From: Paenibacillus taiwanensis DSM 18679
Lineage (GTDB): Bacteria > Bacillota > Bacilli > Paenibacillales > Paenibacillaceae
Direction: 5' to 3'
DNA: 64,000 nt
NCBI RefSeq assembly: GCF_000425125.1
Contig: NZ_KE384306.1
Span: forward strand, 521,705-585,704
In this document: piece by piece, positions 55,887 to 63,593 of the stretch
Layout of the letters: every line of letters begins with the position of its first letter
Numbering within the stretch: position 1 is the stretch's first letter
Notes under the pieces: generated by a model
Seen by the model: only the letters and a program-made list of their open reading frames with translations
The model's database searches: none
Told to the model about the DNA's origin: nothing
Translations under genes and position numbers: made by a program

Positions 55887-56461
55887 ATTTGCCTAATAAG
55901 ATTACATTAGTTCGTATCTTTTTAGTGCCTATTATGATGTTTTTTTTGCTAGTAAACTTTGATTATTTCAAGCCTATCCAAATTAACGATTTCTCGATAA
56001 CGTACAATCAAATCATTGCCGCGCTTATTTTTATTATTGCGGCTAGTACGGATGGATTGGACGGTTACATCGCCAGAAGTCGGAAGATGGTCACAAATCT
56101 GGGCAAACTGCTTGATCCGCTTGCGGACAAGTTGCTTGTTGCTGCTGTTCTTATCTCGCTAGTGGAGATGGGCAAATGTGATGCATGGATAGCGATTGTC
56201 ATTATTAGCCGTGAATTTGCCGTGACAGGCTTACGACAAGTAGCTTTGCTGGAGGGAACAGTTGTAGCGGCAAGCAAATGGGGCAAGTGGAAGACAGCAA
56301 CGCAGATCACAGCTATTATTGCGATGCTGTTGAACAATTTCCCATTTGTGTTGTTTGATATTCCATTTGATATCATTGCGACATGGCTTGCAGCTTTAAT
56401 TACAGTTTATTCAGGCATCGATTATTTTGTAAAAAACAAAAGTGTATTACACATGTCATAA
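55883..56461 (+). CDS. pgsA: CDP-diacylglycerol-glycerol-3-phosphate 3-phosphatidyltransferase
   Basis: PgsA makes phosphatidylglycerol phosphate. The 192-residue membrane protein has the CDP-alcohol phosphotransferase signature DGLDGYIARSRKMVTNLGKL followed by LDPLADKLL (DG-x2-AR-x8-G-x3-D-x3-D), within about six hydrophobic helices. GTG 55883 overlaps the rimO stop (GTGA). It uses the CDP-diacylglycerol made by CdsA, encoded near position 11.5 kb. Confidence 0.95.
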   Translation: MNLPNKITLVRIFLVPIMMFFLLVNFDYFKPIQINDFSITYNQIIAALIFIIAASTDGLDGYIARSRKMVTNLGKLLDPLADKLLVAAVLISLVEMGKCDAWIAIVIISREFAVTGLRQVALLEGTVVAASKWGKWKTATQITAIIAMLLNNFPFVLFDIPFDIIATWLAALITVYSGIDYFVKNKSVLHMS

Positions 56462-56469
56462 TAGACGGT

Positions 56470-56523
56470 CAGTAATAGGTTCAATCCTTCGCGGCGCGAA
56501 AGGGCGGGGCCTATTGCTGTTTT
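56470..56523 (+). terminator. Hairpin after pgsA
   Basis: CAGTAATAGG / CCTATTGCTG (10 bp, one G-T) encloses a smaller CCTTCGC...GCGAAAGG stem, then TTTTC. Confidence 0.65.
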
Positions 56524-56540
56524 CAGGGGAGACGATAGTT

Positions 56541-57797
56541 ATGAAAGCAGAAATGATTGCTGTAGGAACTGAACTGCTGCTAGGCCAAATCGTGAACACA
56601 AACGCACAATACTTATCCCAACAGCTCGCTTTGCTCGGTGTGGATGTCTATTACCAAACGGTAGTCGGGGACAATCCGCAGCGCCTTAGAGATGTAATTA
56701 AGACGGCTAGCGAGAGAGCTGATATAGTGCTGCTGACTGGTGGTCTAGGCCCTACGTTGGATGATATTACAAAAGATGTTGTTGCAGAGCTGCTAGGGAG
56801 AAGTATGCTCGTTCATGAGCCATCCATGCGTAAGATGGAGGAGATGTTTAAGGACAGAGGCCTACATATGGTAGACAGCAACCGCCGCCAGGCTAATTGG
56901 ATCGAAGGCTCAGATGCGCTAGCTAATGAGGCTGGCTTAGCGGTAGGGAACGCAGTCCTGCATGAAGGCGTGGCATATCTCTTATTGCCTGGCCCGCCTA
57001 AAGAGATGAAGCCTATGTTCCAACAGGAGGTTGTCCCTTGGCTGGAGAAGTATTTATTTGATGAACGGACGTCATTGTATACGCGCATGTTAAAGTTTGC
57101 GGGCATCGGGGAGTCGAGTCTGGAAGCACAGCTGCTTGATTTGATTGAGTCTCAATCCGATCCTACAATTGCGCCTTATGCCAAAGAAGGGGAAGTTCTA
57201 ATTAGGCTCGCAACCAAAAGCGACTCGGAACTAGAAGCTGGACGCAAGCTGGATGAATTGGAATCCATCATCCGGGGAAGGTTGGGACAGCATATATTTG
57301 CAACAGAAGATGTCTCCTTAGAGCATGTTATCGTGGAACAGATGACCAAACTAGGTTTAACCTTGTCTGCTGCTGAAAGTTGTACGGGAGGGCTGTTTTC
57401 CGAATTGGTTACATCGATTCCAGGCAGCTCGGCTATGTTCCACGGGGGAGTCGTCTCGTATGCGAACACTCTCAAGCAGCAGCTGCTTAACGTACCTGTT
57501 GATCTGTTAGAAGGAGAGAATGCCCCAGGTGCGGTTAGCCATGAAACGGCGCGAGCGATGGCGGAGGGGCTGTTACAGTTAACAGGCACTGATATTGCGA
57601 TATCTATCACGGGGGTTGCAGGGCCAGGTCAGTCGGAGCGCAAGCCGGCAGGCTTGGTATTTATCGGGATCGCACGAGCTGGACAGGAAACGTTGACGGA
57701 GGAGCTACGGCTTAGTGGGAATCGGGATATGATACGACTGCGTGCAGTCAAAATAGTGCTGCATCGTATTTGGCGCTTATTGCAGGAGCGGAAGTAG
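56541..57797 (+). CDS. cinA: CinA-like protein (competence/damage-inducible, nicotinamide-nucleotide amidase domain)
   Basis: The 418-residue product has an N-terminal molybdopterin-binding-like domain (MKAEMIAVGTELLLGQIVNT, TGGLGPTLDDITKDVVAELL) and a C-terminal PncC-type domain (LSAAESCTGGLFSELVTSIP, ITGVAGPGQSERKPAGLVFI). In B. subtilis cinA is cotranscribed with recA; here a terminator and separate promoter lie between them. ATG 56541 is preceded by GGGGAGAC. Confidence 0.93.
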   Translation: MKAEMIAVGTELLLGQIVNTNAQYLSQQLALLGVDVYYQTVVGDNPQRLRDVIKTASERADIVLLTGGLGPTLDDITKDVVAELLGRSMLVHEPSMRKMEEMFKDRGLHMVDSNRRQANWIEGSDALANEAGLAVGNAVLHEGVAYLLLPGPPKEMKPMFQQEVVPWLEKYLFDERTSLYTRMLKFAGIGESSLEAQLLDLIESQSDPTIAPYAKEGEVLIRLATKSDSELEAGRKLDELESIIRGRLGQHIFATEDVSLEHVIVEQMTKLGLTLSAAESCTGGLFSELVTSIPGSSAMFHGGVVSYANTLKQQLLNVPVDLLEGENAPGAVSHETARAMAEGLLQLTGTDIAISITGVAGPGQSERKPAGLVFIGIARAGQETLTEELRLSGNRDMIRLRAVKIVLHRIWRLLQERK

Positions 57798-57968
57798 TTG
57801 GCATTGGAGTGGCTAATTCCTTTTGCACATTGTAGTACATTGTAGTACAAGTTGGGCTGTTCGGGGGAACACTTCATCGTTCTATGCATCCTAGCAAGCA
57901 GATGCCAATTCCAGTTGTACATGTGCTACTAGTTTGTGCATCTTGTTCTCGATGTAGCCTATAAAGTG

Positions 57969-57997
57969 TTGTGATTCGTATGAGAATATGGTATATT
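57969..57997 (+). promoter_or_regulatory. Promoter-like site upstream of recA
   Basis: TTGTGA (57969-57974), 17-bp spacer, TATATT (57992-57997). A terminator hairpin begins about 25 bp downstream, so any transcript would be about 55 nt. Confidence 0.4.
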
Positions 57998-58020
57998 TTG
58001 CATGAGTTTAGTTGCGGAAG

Positions 58021-58059
58021 AACCGTAATGAGGCGTTGTTAGCCTTGTTGCGGTTTTTT
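58021..58059 (+). terminator. Terminator upstream of recA
   Basis: AACCGTAATGAGGC pairs fully with GCCTTGTTGCGGTT through 14 bp including three G-T pairs, 7-nt loop, then a T run. It may end the cinA transcript, 220 bp after the cinA stop. Confidence 0.8.
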
Positions 58060-58123
58060 AGTGTGGATATATTGCTAAAAAGAGGGTTTTAATCCATTTG
58101 AAAGGTGGTATTGTTCGAAAAAT

Positions 58124-58137
58124 CGAATGTATGTTCG
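58124..58137 (+). promoter_or_regulatory. LexA (SOS) box of recA
   Basis: CGAATGTATGTTCG differs at one position from the Bacillus consensus CGAACRNRYGTTYG. It lies 9 bp upstream of the -35 of the recA promoter. Confidence 0.8.
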
Positions 58138-58146
58138 AAAAAATGC

Positions 58147-58175
58147 TTGGCAAAGGTACAAAAACACGGTATTAT
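58147..58175 (+). promoter_or_regulatory. Sigma-A promoter of recA
   Basis: TTGGCA (58147-58152), 17-bp spacer, TATTAT (58170-58175), next to the LexA box. Confidence 0.7.
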
Positions 58176-58207
58176 GAATATACAACGTTAATGAAGGAAG
58201 TGAGTAT

Positions 58208-59263
58208 GTGTCAGATCGTCGTGCTGCATTAGAAATGGCATTGCGTCAAATAGAGAAGCAATTCGGTAAAGGTTCCATTATGAAGCTTGGAGAATCCAAC
58301 CACATGCAAGTGGAAGTTGTACCAAGCGGATCGTTAGCACTTGATATCGCACTTGGTATTGGTGGATTGCCTCGTGGCCGTGTCATCGAGGTGTATGGAC
58401 CTGAATCATCCGGTAAGACAACGGTATCCCTTCACGCGATTGCGGAAGTACAGAAGACAGGTGGACAGGCTGCGTTTATTGACGCGGAGCATGCGTTGGA
58501 CCCTCAATATGCAAGCAAGCTAGGAGTCAACATTGACGAGTTGCTCTTGTCTCAGCCAGACACTGGGGAGCAAGCTTTGGAGATCGCTGAGGCGCTTGTA
58601 CGAAGCGGAGCAGTTGATATTATCGTTATCGACTCCGTAGCTGCTTTGGTACCTAAGGCGGAGATTGAAGGCGAGATGGGAGATTCCCACGTAGGTCTTC
58701 AGGCGCGACTGATGTCGCAGGCGCTTCGTAAGTTGTCTGGAGCTATTAGCAAGTCCAAGACTATTGCAATCTTTATTAACCAGCTACGTGAGAAAGTCGG
58801 CGTAATGTTCGGTAATCCAGAAACAACACCTGGTGGACGTGCCTTAAAGTTCTATTCTAGTGTTCGTCTTGATGTACGTCGTGTGGAATCGATCAAGCAA
58901 GGCAATGATATGGTAGGTAACAGAACTCGAATTAAAGTCGTGAAGAATAAAGTTGCACCTCCGTTTAAGCAAGCGGATGTTGATATAATGTATGGCGAAG
59001 GTATTTCGAAAGAAGGCAGTATTGTAGACATCGGTACCGAGATGGATATCGTGCAGAAGAGCGGCGCATGGTATTCCTATGAAGGAGAGCGGCTTGGACA
59101 AGGGCGTGAGAATGCCAAGCAGTTCCTGAAGGAGCATACGGACATTTCTCTTATTATTGAGAACAAAATCCGTGAAGCAAGTAACTTGACTACGGTAATC
59201 TCTAGTGATGCTTCAGTGGATGACGAGGACGAAGAGGAATTGTTGGAATTGGAAAAGGAATAA
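58208..59263 (+). CDS. recA: Recombinase RecA
   Basis: RecA forms the strand-exchange filament and triggers LexA self-cleavage. The 351-residue product has [20 protein letters not shown], Walker [14 protein letters not shown] (about 64-76), the [19 protein letters not shown] and [15 protein letters not shown] regions, and [20 protein letters not shown]. The acidic tail is normal. Start GTG 58208 after AAGGAAGTGAG. LexA box upstream. Confidence 0.98.
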   Translation: MSDRRAALEMALRQIEKQFGKGSIMKLGESNHMQVEVVPSGSLALDIALGIGGLPRGRVIEVYGPESSGKTTVSLHAIAEVQKTGGQAAFIDAEHALDPQYASKLGVNIDELLLSQPDTGEQALEIAEALVRSGAVDIIVIDSVAALVPKAEIEGEMGDSHVGLQARLMSQALRKLSGAISKSKTIAIFINQLREKVGVMFGNPETTPGGRALKFYSSVRLDVRRVESIKQGNDMVGNRTRIKVVKNKVAPPFKQADVDIMYGEGISKEGSIVDIGTEMDIVQKSGAWYSYEGERLGQGRENAKQFLKEHTDISLIIENKIREASNLTTVISSDASVDDEDEEELLELEKE

Positions 59264-59287
59264 TAGCTTTGCCATAGCTGTAACTTG

Positions 59288-59327
59288 GGACAAGCACCTT
59301 CATCTTATGAGAGGGGGGTGCTTGTCC
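59288..59327 (+). terminator. Hairpin between recA and recX
   Basis: GGACAAGCACC / GGTGCTTGTCC, perfect 11-bp stem with 18-nt loop, followed by TGTTGC, so a weak T run. May let some transcription reach recX. Confidence 0.65.
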
Positions 59328-59371
59328 TGTTGCATATAGGCACGTAAAGGGAGTAATAGAGGGGGCACGTT

Positions 59372-60046
59372 GTGAGTGAGCAGGGACAGACAACTGTTAT
59401 TATACGAGTAGAGCCAGATGAGGCACAAAAAGGAAGGTATACGATCCACTTCGAGCAGGCGGCACCATTAAATGTGCATGAAGATGTTATGATTAAATAC
59501 CGCTTGTTAAAAGGGGCCGAAGTATCACTTGATTTTATGGAAGAGATTGTGCGAGCTGATGAGAAAACAAGGGCTTATGTACAGGCGCTTAAATATTTAC
59601 AGCGTAAACCGCGGACAAGCACCGAAATTGCTCGAAATCTTATTCAAAAAGGGTACGATGAGGAAATTATCCAAATCGTTGTGCAACAATTGGAGCGGGA
59701 GTGGTTGGTGGATGACGGCGCATACGCAGAACAGTGGACGGAACAGCGTGTAACGAGACATCTAAAGGGTAGAAGATGGGTGCAGCATGAACTGAAGCAG
59801 AAAGGGGTTCATGAACGTCACATTGCAAACGCAATGGCCTCTCTGGACCCCGAACAGGAGCTGGAAAGTGCTTTGCATGCAGCACGCAAGAAGTGGCGTC
59901 AAACAAGCGGAGAGACGCATCTGAGGCGGCAGAAGGTAGCTGCTTATCTGGCTCGTAGAGGGTTCCCGACGGACATGGCAAGAAAGGCAGCATATGAAGC
60001 ATCTCAACATATGGAAATAGTAGACGATGAAAGTAGCGATGAATGA
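59372..60046 (+). CDS. recX: Regulatory protein RecX
   Basis: RecX modulates RecA filaments. The 224-residue helical product shows the RecX repeats: ALKYLQRKPRTSTEIARNLI, QLEREWLVDDGAYAEQWTEQ, then KGRRWVQHELKQKGVHERHI and VAAYLARRGFPTDMARKAAY. GTG 59372 follows GGGGGC. Its adjacency to recA supports cotranscription and common SOS control; in B. subtilis recX is elsewhere. Confidence 0.92.
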   Translation: MSEQGQTTVIIRVEPDEAQKGRYTIHFEQAAPLNVHEDVMIKYRLLKGAEVSLDFMEEIVRADEKTRAYVQALKYLQRKPRTSTEIARNLIQKGYDEEIIQIVVQQLEREWLVDDGAYAEQWTEQRVTRHLKGRRWVQHELKQKGVHERHIANAMASLDPEQELESALHAARKKWRQTSGETHLRRQKVAAYLARRGFPTDMARKAAYEASQHMEIVDDESSDE

Positions 60047-60067
60047 CAAGGTATAGTTCACGATTGC

Positions 60068-60097
60068 TTGACAATATCTTTAACTGAATACTAAAAT
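60068..60097 (+). promoter_or_regulatory. Sigma-A promoter of rny
   Basis: Perfect TTGACA (60068-60073), 18-bp spacer, TAAAAT (60092-60097). It predicts a leader of about 240 nt before rny. Confidence 0.7.
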
Positions 60098-60121
60098 GAA
60101 CATGTATCTTTATTTTCACGA

Positions 60122-60327
60122 AATCAATCTCTCCTTCCAGATATTGATTTCTAAATGATTCATTTCGCCAATGAATGGTTTCCGAATATCGCCGCAGGGC
60201 GATACACGTGTATGCAAGCGCGTGCACTTTCGCCGACATAGGATGTCGGTCCTTCAATTGAATTGGAATGAAACGCATGAACAACCGAAAAACAACCTAA
60301 CCCAAGCAGTGCTTGGAGGAACCAACG
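60122..60327 (+). promoter_or_regulatory. Structured rny leader
   Basis: Four stems are visible: AATCAAT / ATTGATT (60123-60149), TATCGC / GCGATA (60187-60204), CCGACAT / ATGTCGG (60233-60249), and CCAAGCA / TGCTTGG (60302-60316), the last about a dozen bases before the ribosome site. No T run follows any of them. An autoregulatory or stability role is inference. Confidence 0.45.
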
Positions 60328-60341
60328 GGGAGGTGGAAATG

Positions 60342-61883
60342 ATGCCAATTTGGCTCGATATCGTTCTCGTTGTGGCCGCATTGTTCTTAGGGTTTGGAAT
60401 CGGTTATCTGATTCGCAAATCGCTTGCGGAAGCGAAAATAACGAGTGCCGAGCACGCCGCGGAACAAATAGTGGAAAGCGCGCGTAAAGAAGCGGAGGCA
60501 TTGAAGAAAGAAACAGTGCTCGAAGCTAAAGACGAGATCCATAAACTTCGCACCGAAGCGGAGAAGGATACCCGTGAACGCCGGAACGAGATTCAACGAC
60601 TTGAACGACGTGTACTTCAGAAGGAAGAGTCGCTGGACAAGAAGTTAGATTCGCTAGAACGTAAAGAAGAACAACTGGTTCTCAAAGAGAAACGTATTGA
60701 AGAAACACAAGAACAGGCTGATCGTATTCATCAGCAGCAGATTACCGAATTGGAACGCATTTCGAACCTGTCCATGGAGGATGCAAGACAGATTATTCTG
60801 ACCAATGTGGAACAGGAAGTACGACATGAAACAGCCCAAATGATCAAGGAAATCGAGCAGCAAGCTCGCGAAGAAGCGGACAAGCGCTCGCGTGACATTA
60901 TCACGCTTGCGATTCAACGTTGTGCAGCCGATCATGTAGCAGAAACAACCGTTTCTGTTGTCGCGCTGCCTAATGAAGAGATGAAAGGCCGCATCATTGG
61001 CCGTGAAGGTCGAAACATTCGTGCGCTTGAGACGCTTACTGGTATTGACTTGATTATTGACGATACACCGGAAGCGGTTATATTGTCAGGGTTTGACCCG
61101 ATTCGTCGTGAGATTGCTCGCACATCACTTGAGAAGCTGGTTGCAGATGGACGAATTCACCCTGCACGCATTGAAGAGATGGTCGAGAAATCACGTAAGG
61201 AAGTGGATGAGCGCATCCGTGAGTACGGTGAGCAAGCAACCTTTGAAGTTGGTGTGCATGGATTGCACCCTGATCTTATTAAGATTCTTGGCCGCTTGAA
61301 GTTCCGTACAAGTTACGGACAGAATGTACTCAAGCACTCAATGGAAGTAGCTTATCTTGCAGGCTTGATGGCAGGAGAGCTAGGCGAGGATGTAACATTG
61401 GCAAAACGTGCCGGTTTGTTGCATGATATCGGCAAAGCCTTGGATCATGAGGTGGAAGGATCTCACGTCGAAATCGGCGTAGAGTTGGCGAAGAAATATA
61501 AAGAACATCCTGTTGTTATTAACAGTATTGCGTCCCACCACGGGGATTGCGAAGCGACTTCTGTTATAGCTATGCTGGTTGGTGCAGCAGACGCCTTGTC
61601 CGCAGCACGTCCAGGCGCACGCCGAGAGACTCTTGAGACGTACATTAAACGTCTGGAGAAACTTGAGGATATTTCCGAATCGTTTGAAGGTGTCGAGAAA
61701 TCGTATGCGATTCAAGCGGGGCGTGAAGTGCGTGTTATGGTACAGCCAGATAAGATTGATGACAGCGAGGCTTATCGTCTTGCGCGTGAAATTACGAAGA
61801 AGATCGAGGGTGAACTCGATTATCCGGGGCATATTAAAGTCACGGTTATCCGTGAGACACGTGCAGTGGAATACGCAAAGTAA
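60342..61883 (+). CDS. rny: Ribonuclease Y
   Basis: RNase Y is the membrane-anchored endonuclease that starts mRNA decay in Bacilli. The 513-residue product has an N-terminal membrane helix (about 4-24), a long coiled coil (~30-200), and a KH domain ([20 protein letters not shown], ~210). An HD domain with [10 protein letters not shown] (~359) and a second HD-type segment IASHHGDCE follow. ATG 60342 has GGAGG 8 nt upstream; ATG 60339 is equally possible. An open frame continues upstream without a better site. Confidence 0.96.
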   Translation: MPIWLDIVLVVAALFLGFGIGYLIRKSLAEAKITSAEHAAEQIVESARKEAEALKKETVLEAKDEIHKLRTEAEKDTRERRNEIQRLERRVLQKEESLDKKLDSLERKEEQLVLKEKRIEETQEQADRIHQQQITELERISNLSMEDARQIILTNVEQEVRHETAQMIKEIEQQAREEADKRSRDIITLAIQRCAADHVAETTVSVVALPNEEMKGRIIGREGRNIRALETLTGIDLIIDDTPEAVILSGFDPIRREIARTSLEKLVADGRIHPARIEEMVEKSRKEVDERIREYGEQATFEVGVHGLHPDLIKILGRLKFRTSYGQNVLKHSMEVAYLAGLMAGELGEDVTLAKRAGLLHDIGKALDHEVEGSHVEIGVELAKKYKEHPVVINSIASHHGDCEATSVIAMLVGAADALSAARPGARRETLETYIKRLEKLEDISESFEGVEKSYAIQAGREVRVMVQPDKIDDSEAYRLAREITKKIEGELDYPGHIKVTVIRETRAVEYAK

Positions 61884-61902
61884 GTTGAATAACGGGAAAA
61901 TG

Positions 61903-61930
61903 GAGAAGTGGCCGGTGGCGGCCACTTCTC
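61903..61930 (+). terminator. Hairpin between rny and ymdB
   Basis: GAGAAGTGGCC / GGCCACTTCTC, perfect 11-bp stem with 6-nt loop, followed by TCATTTG. Likely partial termination before ymdB. Confidence 0.7.
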
Positions 61931-61955
61931 TCATTTGTAAGGGGGACTCGGTCCG

Positions 61956-62750
61956 ATGAAAGTCATGTTTATCGGCGATATCGTCGGGAATACAGGCCGC
62001 AAGGCTCTGAAGCTTCTGCTGCCAGACCTGAAGCAGAAGTACAATCCGCATATCATTATTGCAAATGCGGAAAATGCCGCCGCGGGGCGCGGGGTCACTG
62101 CGGCTATTATAAGGGAATTTATGGAACTTGGTGTGCATGGCTTTACGATGGGCAATCACACATGGGACAACAAAGATATATTTGAATGGATTGACGATGA
62201 GAAACGTGTCATCCGTCCAGCCAATTTCCCACCAGGAACACCTGGGCATGGAATGGCAACTATTAAAGCGAACGGCAAAGAGCTTGTCATCATCAATTTG
62301 CAAGGCCGTACGTTCTTGCCAGCTATAGATTGTCCATTCCGCGAGGCAGATGATTTGATCGCTTCTTTAGGGAAAAAGCGCAAGCCTGTGCTTGTTGATT
62401 TCCATGCGGAAGCGACTTCGGAAAAGATTGCAATGGGCTGGCATTTAGATGGCCGAGCTTCAATCGTAGTTGGTACTCACACACATGTTCAAACAAACGA
62501 TGAGACGATATTGCCAGGTGGCACCGCTTATTTAACAGATTGCGGCATGGTTGGCTCAAAAGATGGCGTGTTAGGGATGGAGCGGGAAGCTGTTCTACGC
62601 AAATTTAAGTCTCAATTACCCGTTCGATTTACGGTATGTGAAGGAAAATGGCAGTTCCATGCGATCATTGTCGAAATAGACGATGAGACGGGAGCAGCCA
62701 AAAAAATAGAGAAGATTCGCTTACGTGAAGACGAATGGATCATGAGCTAA
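61956..62750 (+). CDS. ymdB: YmdB-family phosphodiesterase
   Basis: YmdB is a calcineurin-like phosphodiesterase (2',3'-cyclic nucleotides in vitro) affecting biofilm and motility decisions in B. subtilis. The 264-residue product has the metal motifs MFIGDIVGNTGR, ANAENAAAGRGVT, MGNHTWDN, DFHAEATSEK and VGTHTHVQTND, and ends with a helical tail. GGGGGAC precedes the ATG at 61956. The rny-ymdB-spoVS order is conserved. Confidence 0.95.
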   Translation: MKVMFIGDIVGNTGRKALKLLLPDLKQKYNPHIIIANAENAAAGRGVTAAIIREFMELGVHGFTMGNHTWDNKDIFEWIDDEKRVIRPANFPPGTPGHGMATIKANGKELVIINLQGRTFLPAIDCPFREADDLIASLGKKRKPVLVDFHAEATSEKIAMGWHLDGRASIVVGTHTHVQTNDETILPGGTAYLTDCGMVGSKDGVLGMEREAVLRKFKSQLPVRFTVCEGKWQFHAIIVEIDDETGAAKKIEKIRLREDEWIMS

Positions 62751-62791
62751 CAAATAGATGATATTCCATCAAATGCATAATGTAAGTCCGA

Positions 62792-62830
62792 CGTGTAATT
62801 CAACCTGTGAGGGTTGGATTACACGTTTTT
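62792..62830 (+). terminator. Terminator after ymdB
   Basis: CGTGTAATTCAACC / GGTTGGATTACACG, 14 positions with one mismatch, then TTTTT. Confidence 0.9.
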
Positions 62831-62981
62831 ATTTTCAACGGAATGTCTAACAAAAGAACGTATTTTGAAAACTTCGGGAATGAGATGCCAAGCACGCGCA
62901 TAGTAGTGATACATAACGATAAACGTGCATGACCGTTGTGCAAGTGTTGTCCGTAAACGGCACATCAGGACAGGAATGTTT

Positions 62982-63006
62982 ACGATGTTCACGAATATGC
63001 TGTATT
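62982..63006 (+). promoter_or_regulatory. Sigma-H-like promoter of spoVS
   Basis: AGGAATGTT (from 62982) and GAATAT (from 63003) match the sigma-H elements RnAGGAwWW and RnnGAATww at an 11-bp gap between the full elements. B. subtilis spoVS is sigma-H dependent. Confidence 0.6.
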
Positions 63007-63044
63007 AATGGAATCTCACCCACATTCCCGAGGAGGTACTTTCC

Positions 63045-63305
63045 ATGGAAGTATTAAAGGTTTCAGCAAAATCCAATCCTAATTCGGTAGCTGGTGCTCT
63101 AGCAGGAGTGTTGCGCGAACGGGGAGCTGCCGAATTACAAGCGATTGGAGCCGGTGCTTTAAATCAGGCTATTAAAGCAGTTGCCATCGCACGGGGGTTC
63201 GTAGCGCCAAGCGGAGTAGATTTAATTTGTATTCCCGCCTTCACCGATATTGTCATCGATGGAGAAGACCGCACGGCTATTAAGCTTATCGTGGAGCCGC
63301 GGTAA
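63045..63305 (+). CDS. spoVS: Stage V sporulation protein S
   Basis: SpoVS is a small Alba-like protein needed for spore coat and core development. The 86-residue product is nearly the family consensus: LKVSAKSNPNSVAGALAGVL, GAAELQAIGAGALNQAIKAV and AIARGFVAPSGVDLICIPAF. GAGGAGG precedes the ATG. It stands alone between a sigma-H-like promoter and a terminator. Confidence 0.97.
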   Translation: MEVLKVSAKSNPNSVAGALAGVLRERGAAELQAIGAGALNQAIKAVAIARGFVAPSGVDLICIPAFTDIVIDGEDRTAIKLIVEPR

Positions 63306-63339
63306 GCTCGAAATGCAGCAAACGTTGTACCTATGTCTT

Positions 63340-63368
63340 AACCTGTTTACGTTGTAAGCAGGTTTTTT
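63340..63368 (+). terminator. Terminator after spoVS
   Basis: AACCTGTTTAC / GTAAGCAGGTT (11 bp, one G-T) with a 3-nt loop, then TTTT. Confidence 0.85.
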
Positions 63369-63441
63369 GCTGTCATGAGAGCAGGCTAAGGATGACGATT
63401 TCAGGTGCGCAGTGTGTTAATCTAATAGAAGAGAATGTATA

Positions 63442-63546
63442 CTTGGACCGGACAAGCTGTAAACGAAATGAAAGCTGCACGGCTCATCACGATGAGAGTC
63501 TGTTGAGCTGTTGAGATCACAAAGATCACACCGTGTAAGGTCCAAG
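63442..63546 (+). promoter_or_regulatory. Nested inverted-repeat region before the dipeptidase gene
   Basis: CTTGGACC (63442-63449) pairs with GGTCCAAG (63539-63546). Inside, CACGG (63478-63482) pairs with CCGTG (63530-63534) and CTCATC-AC-GATGAG (63483-63496) forms a hairpin. Two short tandem repeats (CTGTTGAG twice, AGATCACA twice) lie in the same interval. It may be a structured leader RNA or a pair of operator sites. Confidence 0.45.
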
Positions 63547-63593
63547 CTCATACGAATATCGAATACAGAGTATTAGAAAGGAAGGATACAACT

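Larger units (their letters stand above)
57798..58207 (+). other. Intergenic region cinA-recA (410 bp), no gene seen
   Basis: Contains a 10-bp tandem repeat (ACATTGTAGT twice, about 57828-57847), a promoter-like site (57969-57997), a hairpin with T run (58021-58059), the LexA box and the recA promoter. No open frame with ribosome site was seen. Confidence 0.7.

Noticed and set aside
57828-57850. Tandem ACATTGTAGT repeat as an operator
   Set aside because: Two copies only, with no promoter nearby within 100 bp; it could be chance.
60171-60341. In-frame extension of rny upstream
   Set aside because: Known RNase Y proteins begin with the membrane helix; the extension has no ribosome site and lies in the structured leader.
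61380-62303. 307-codon minus-strand frame across rny and ymdB
   Set aside because: It is antisense to two well-recognised genes, has no recognisable domain and crosses a terminator region.
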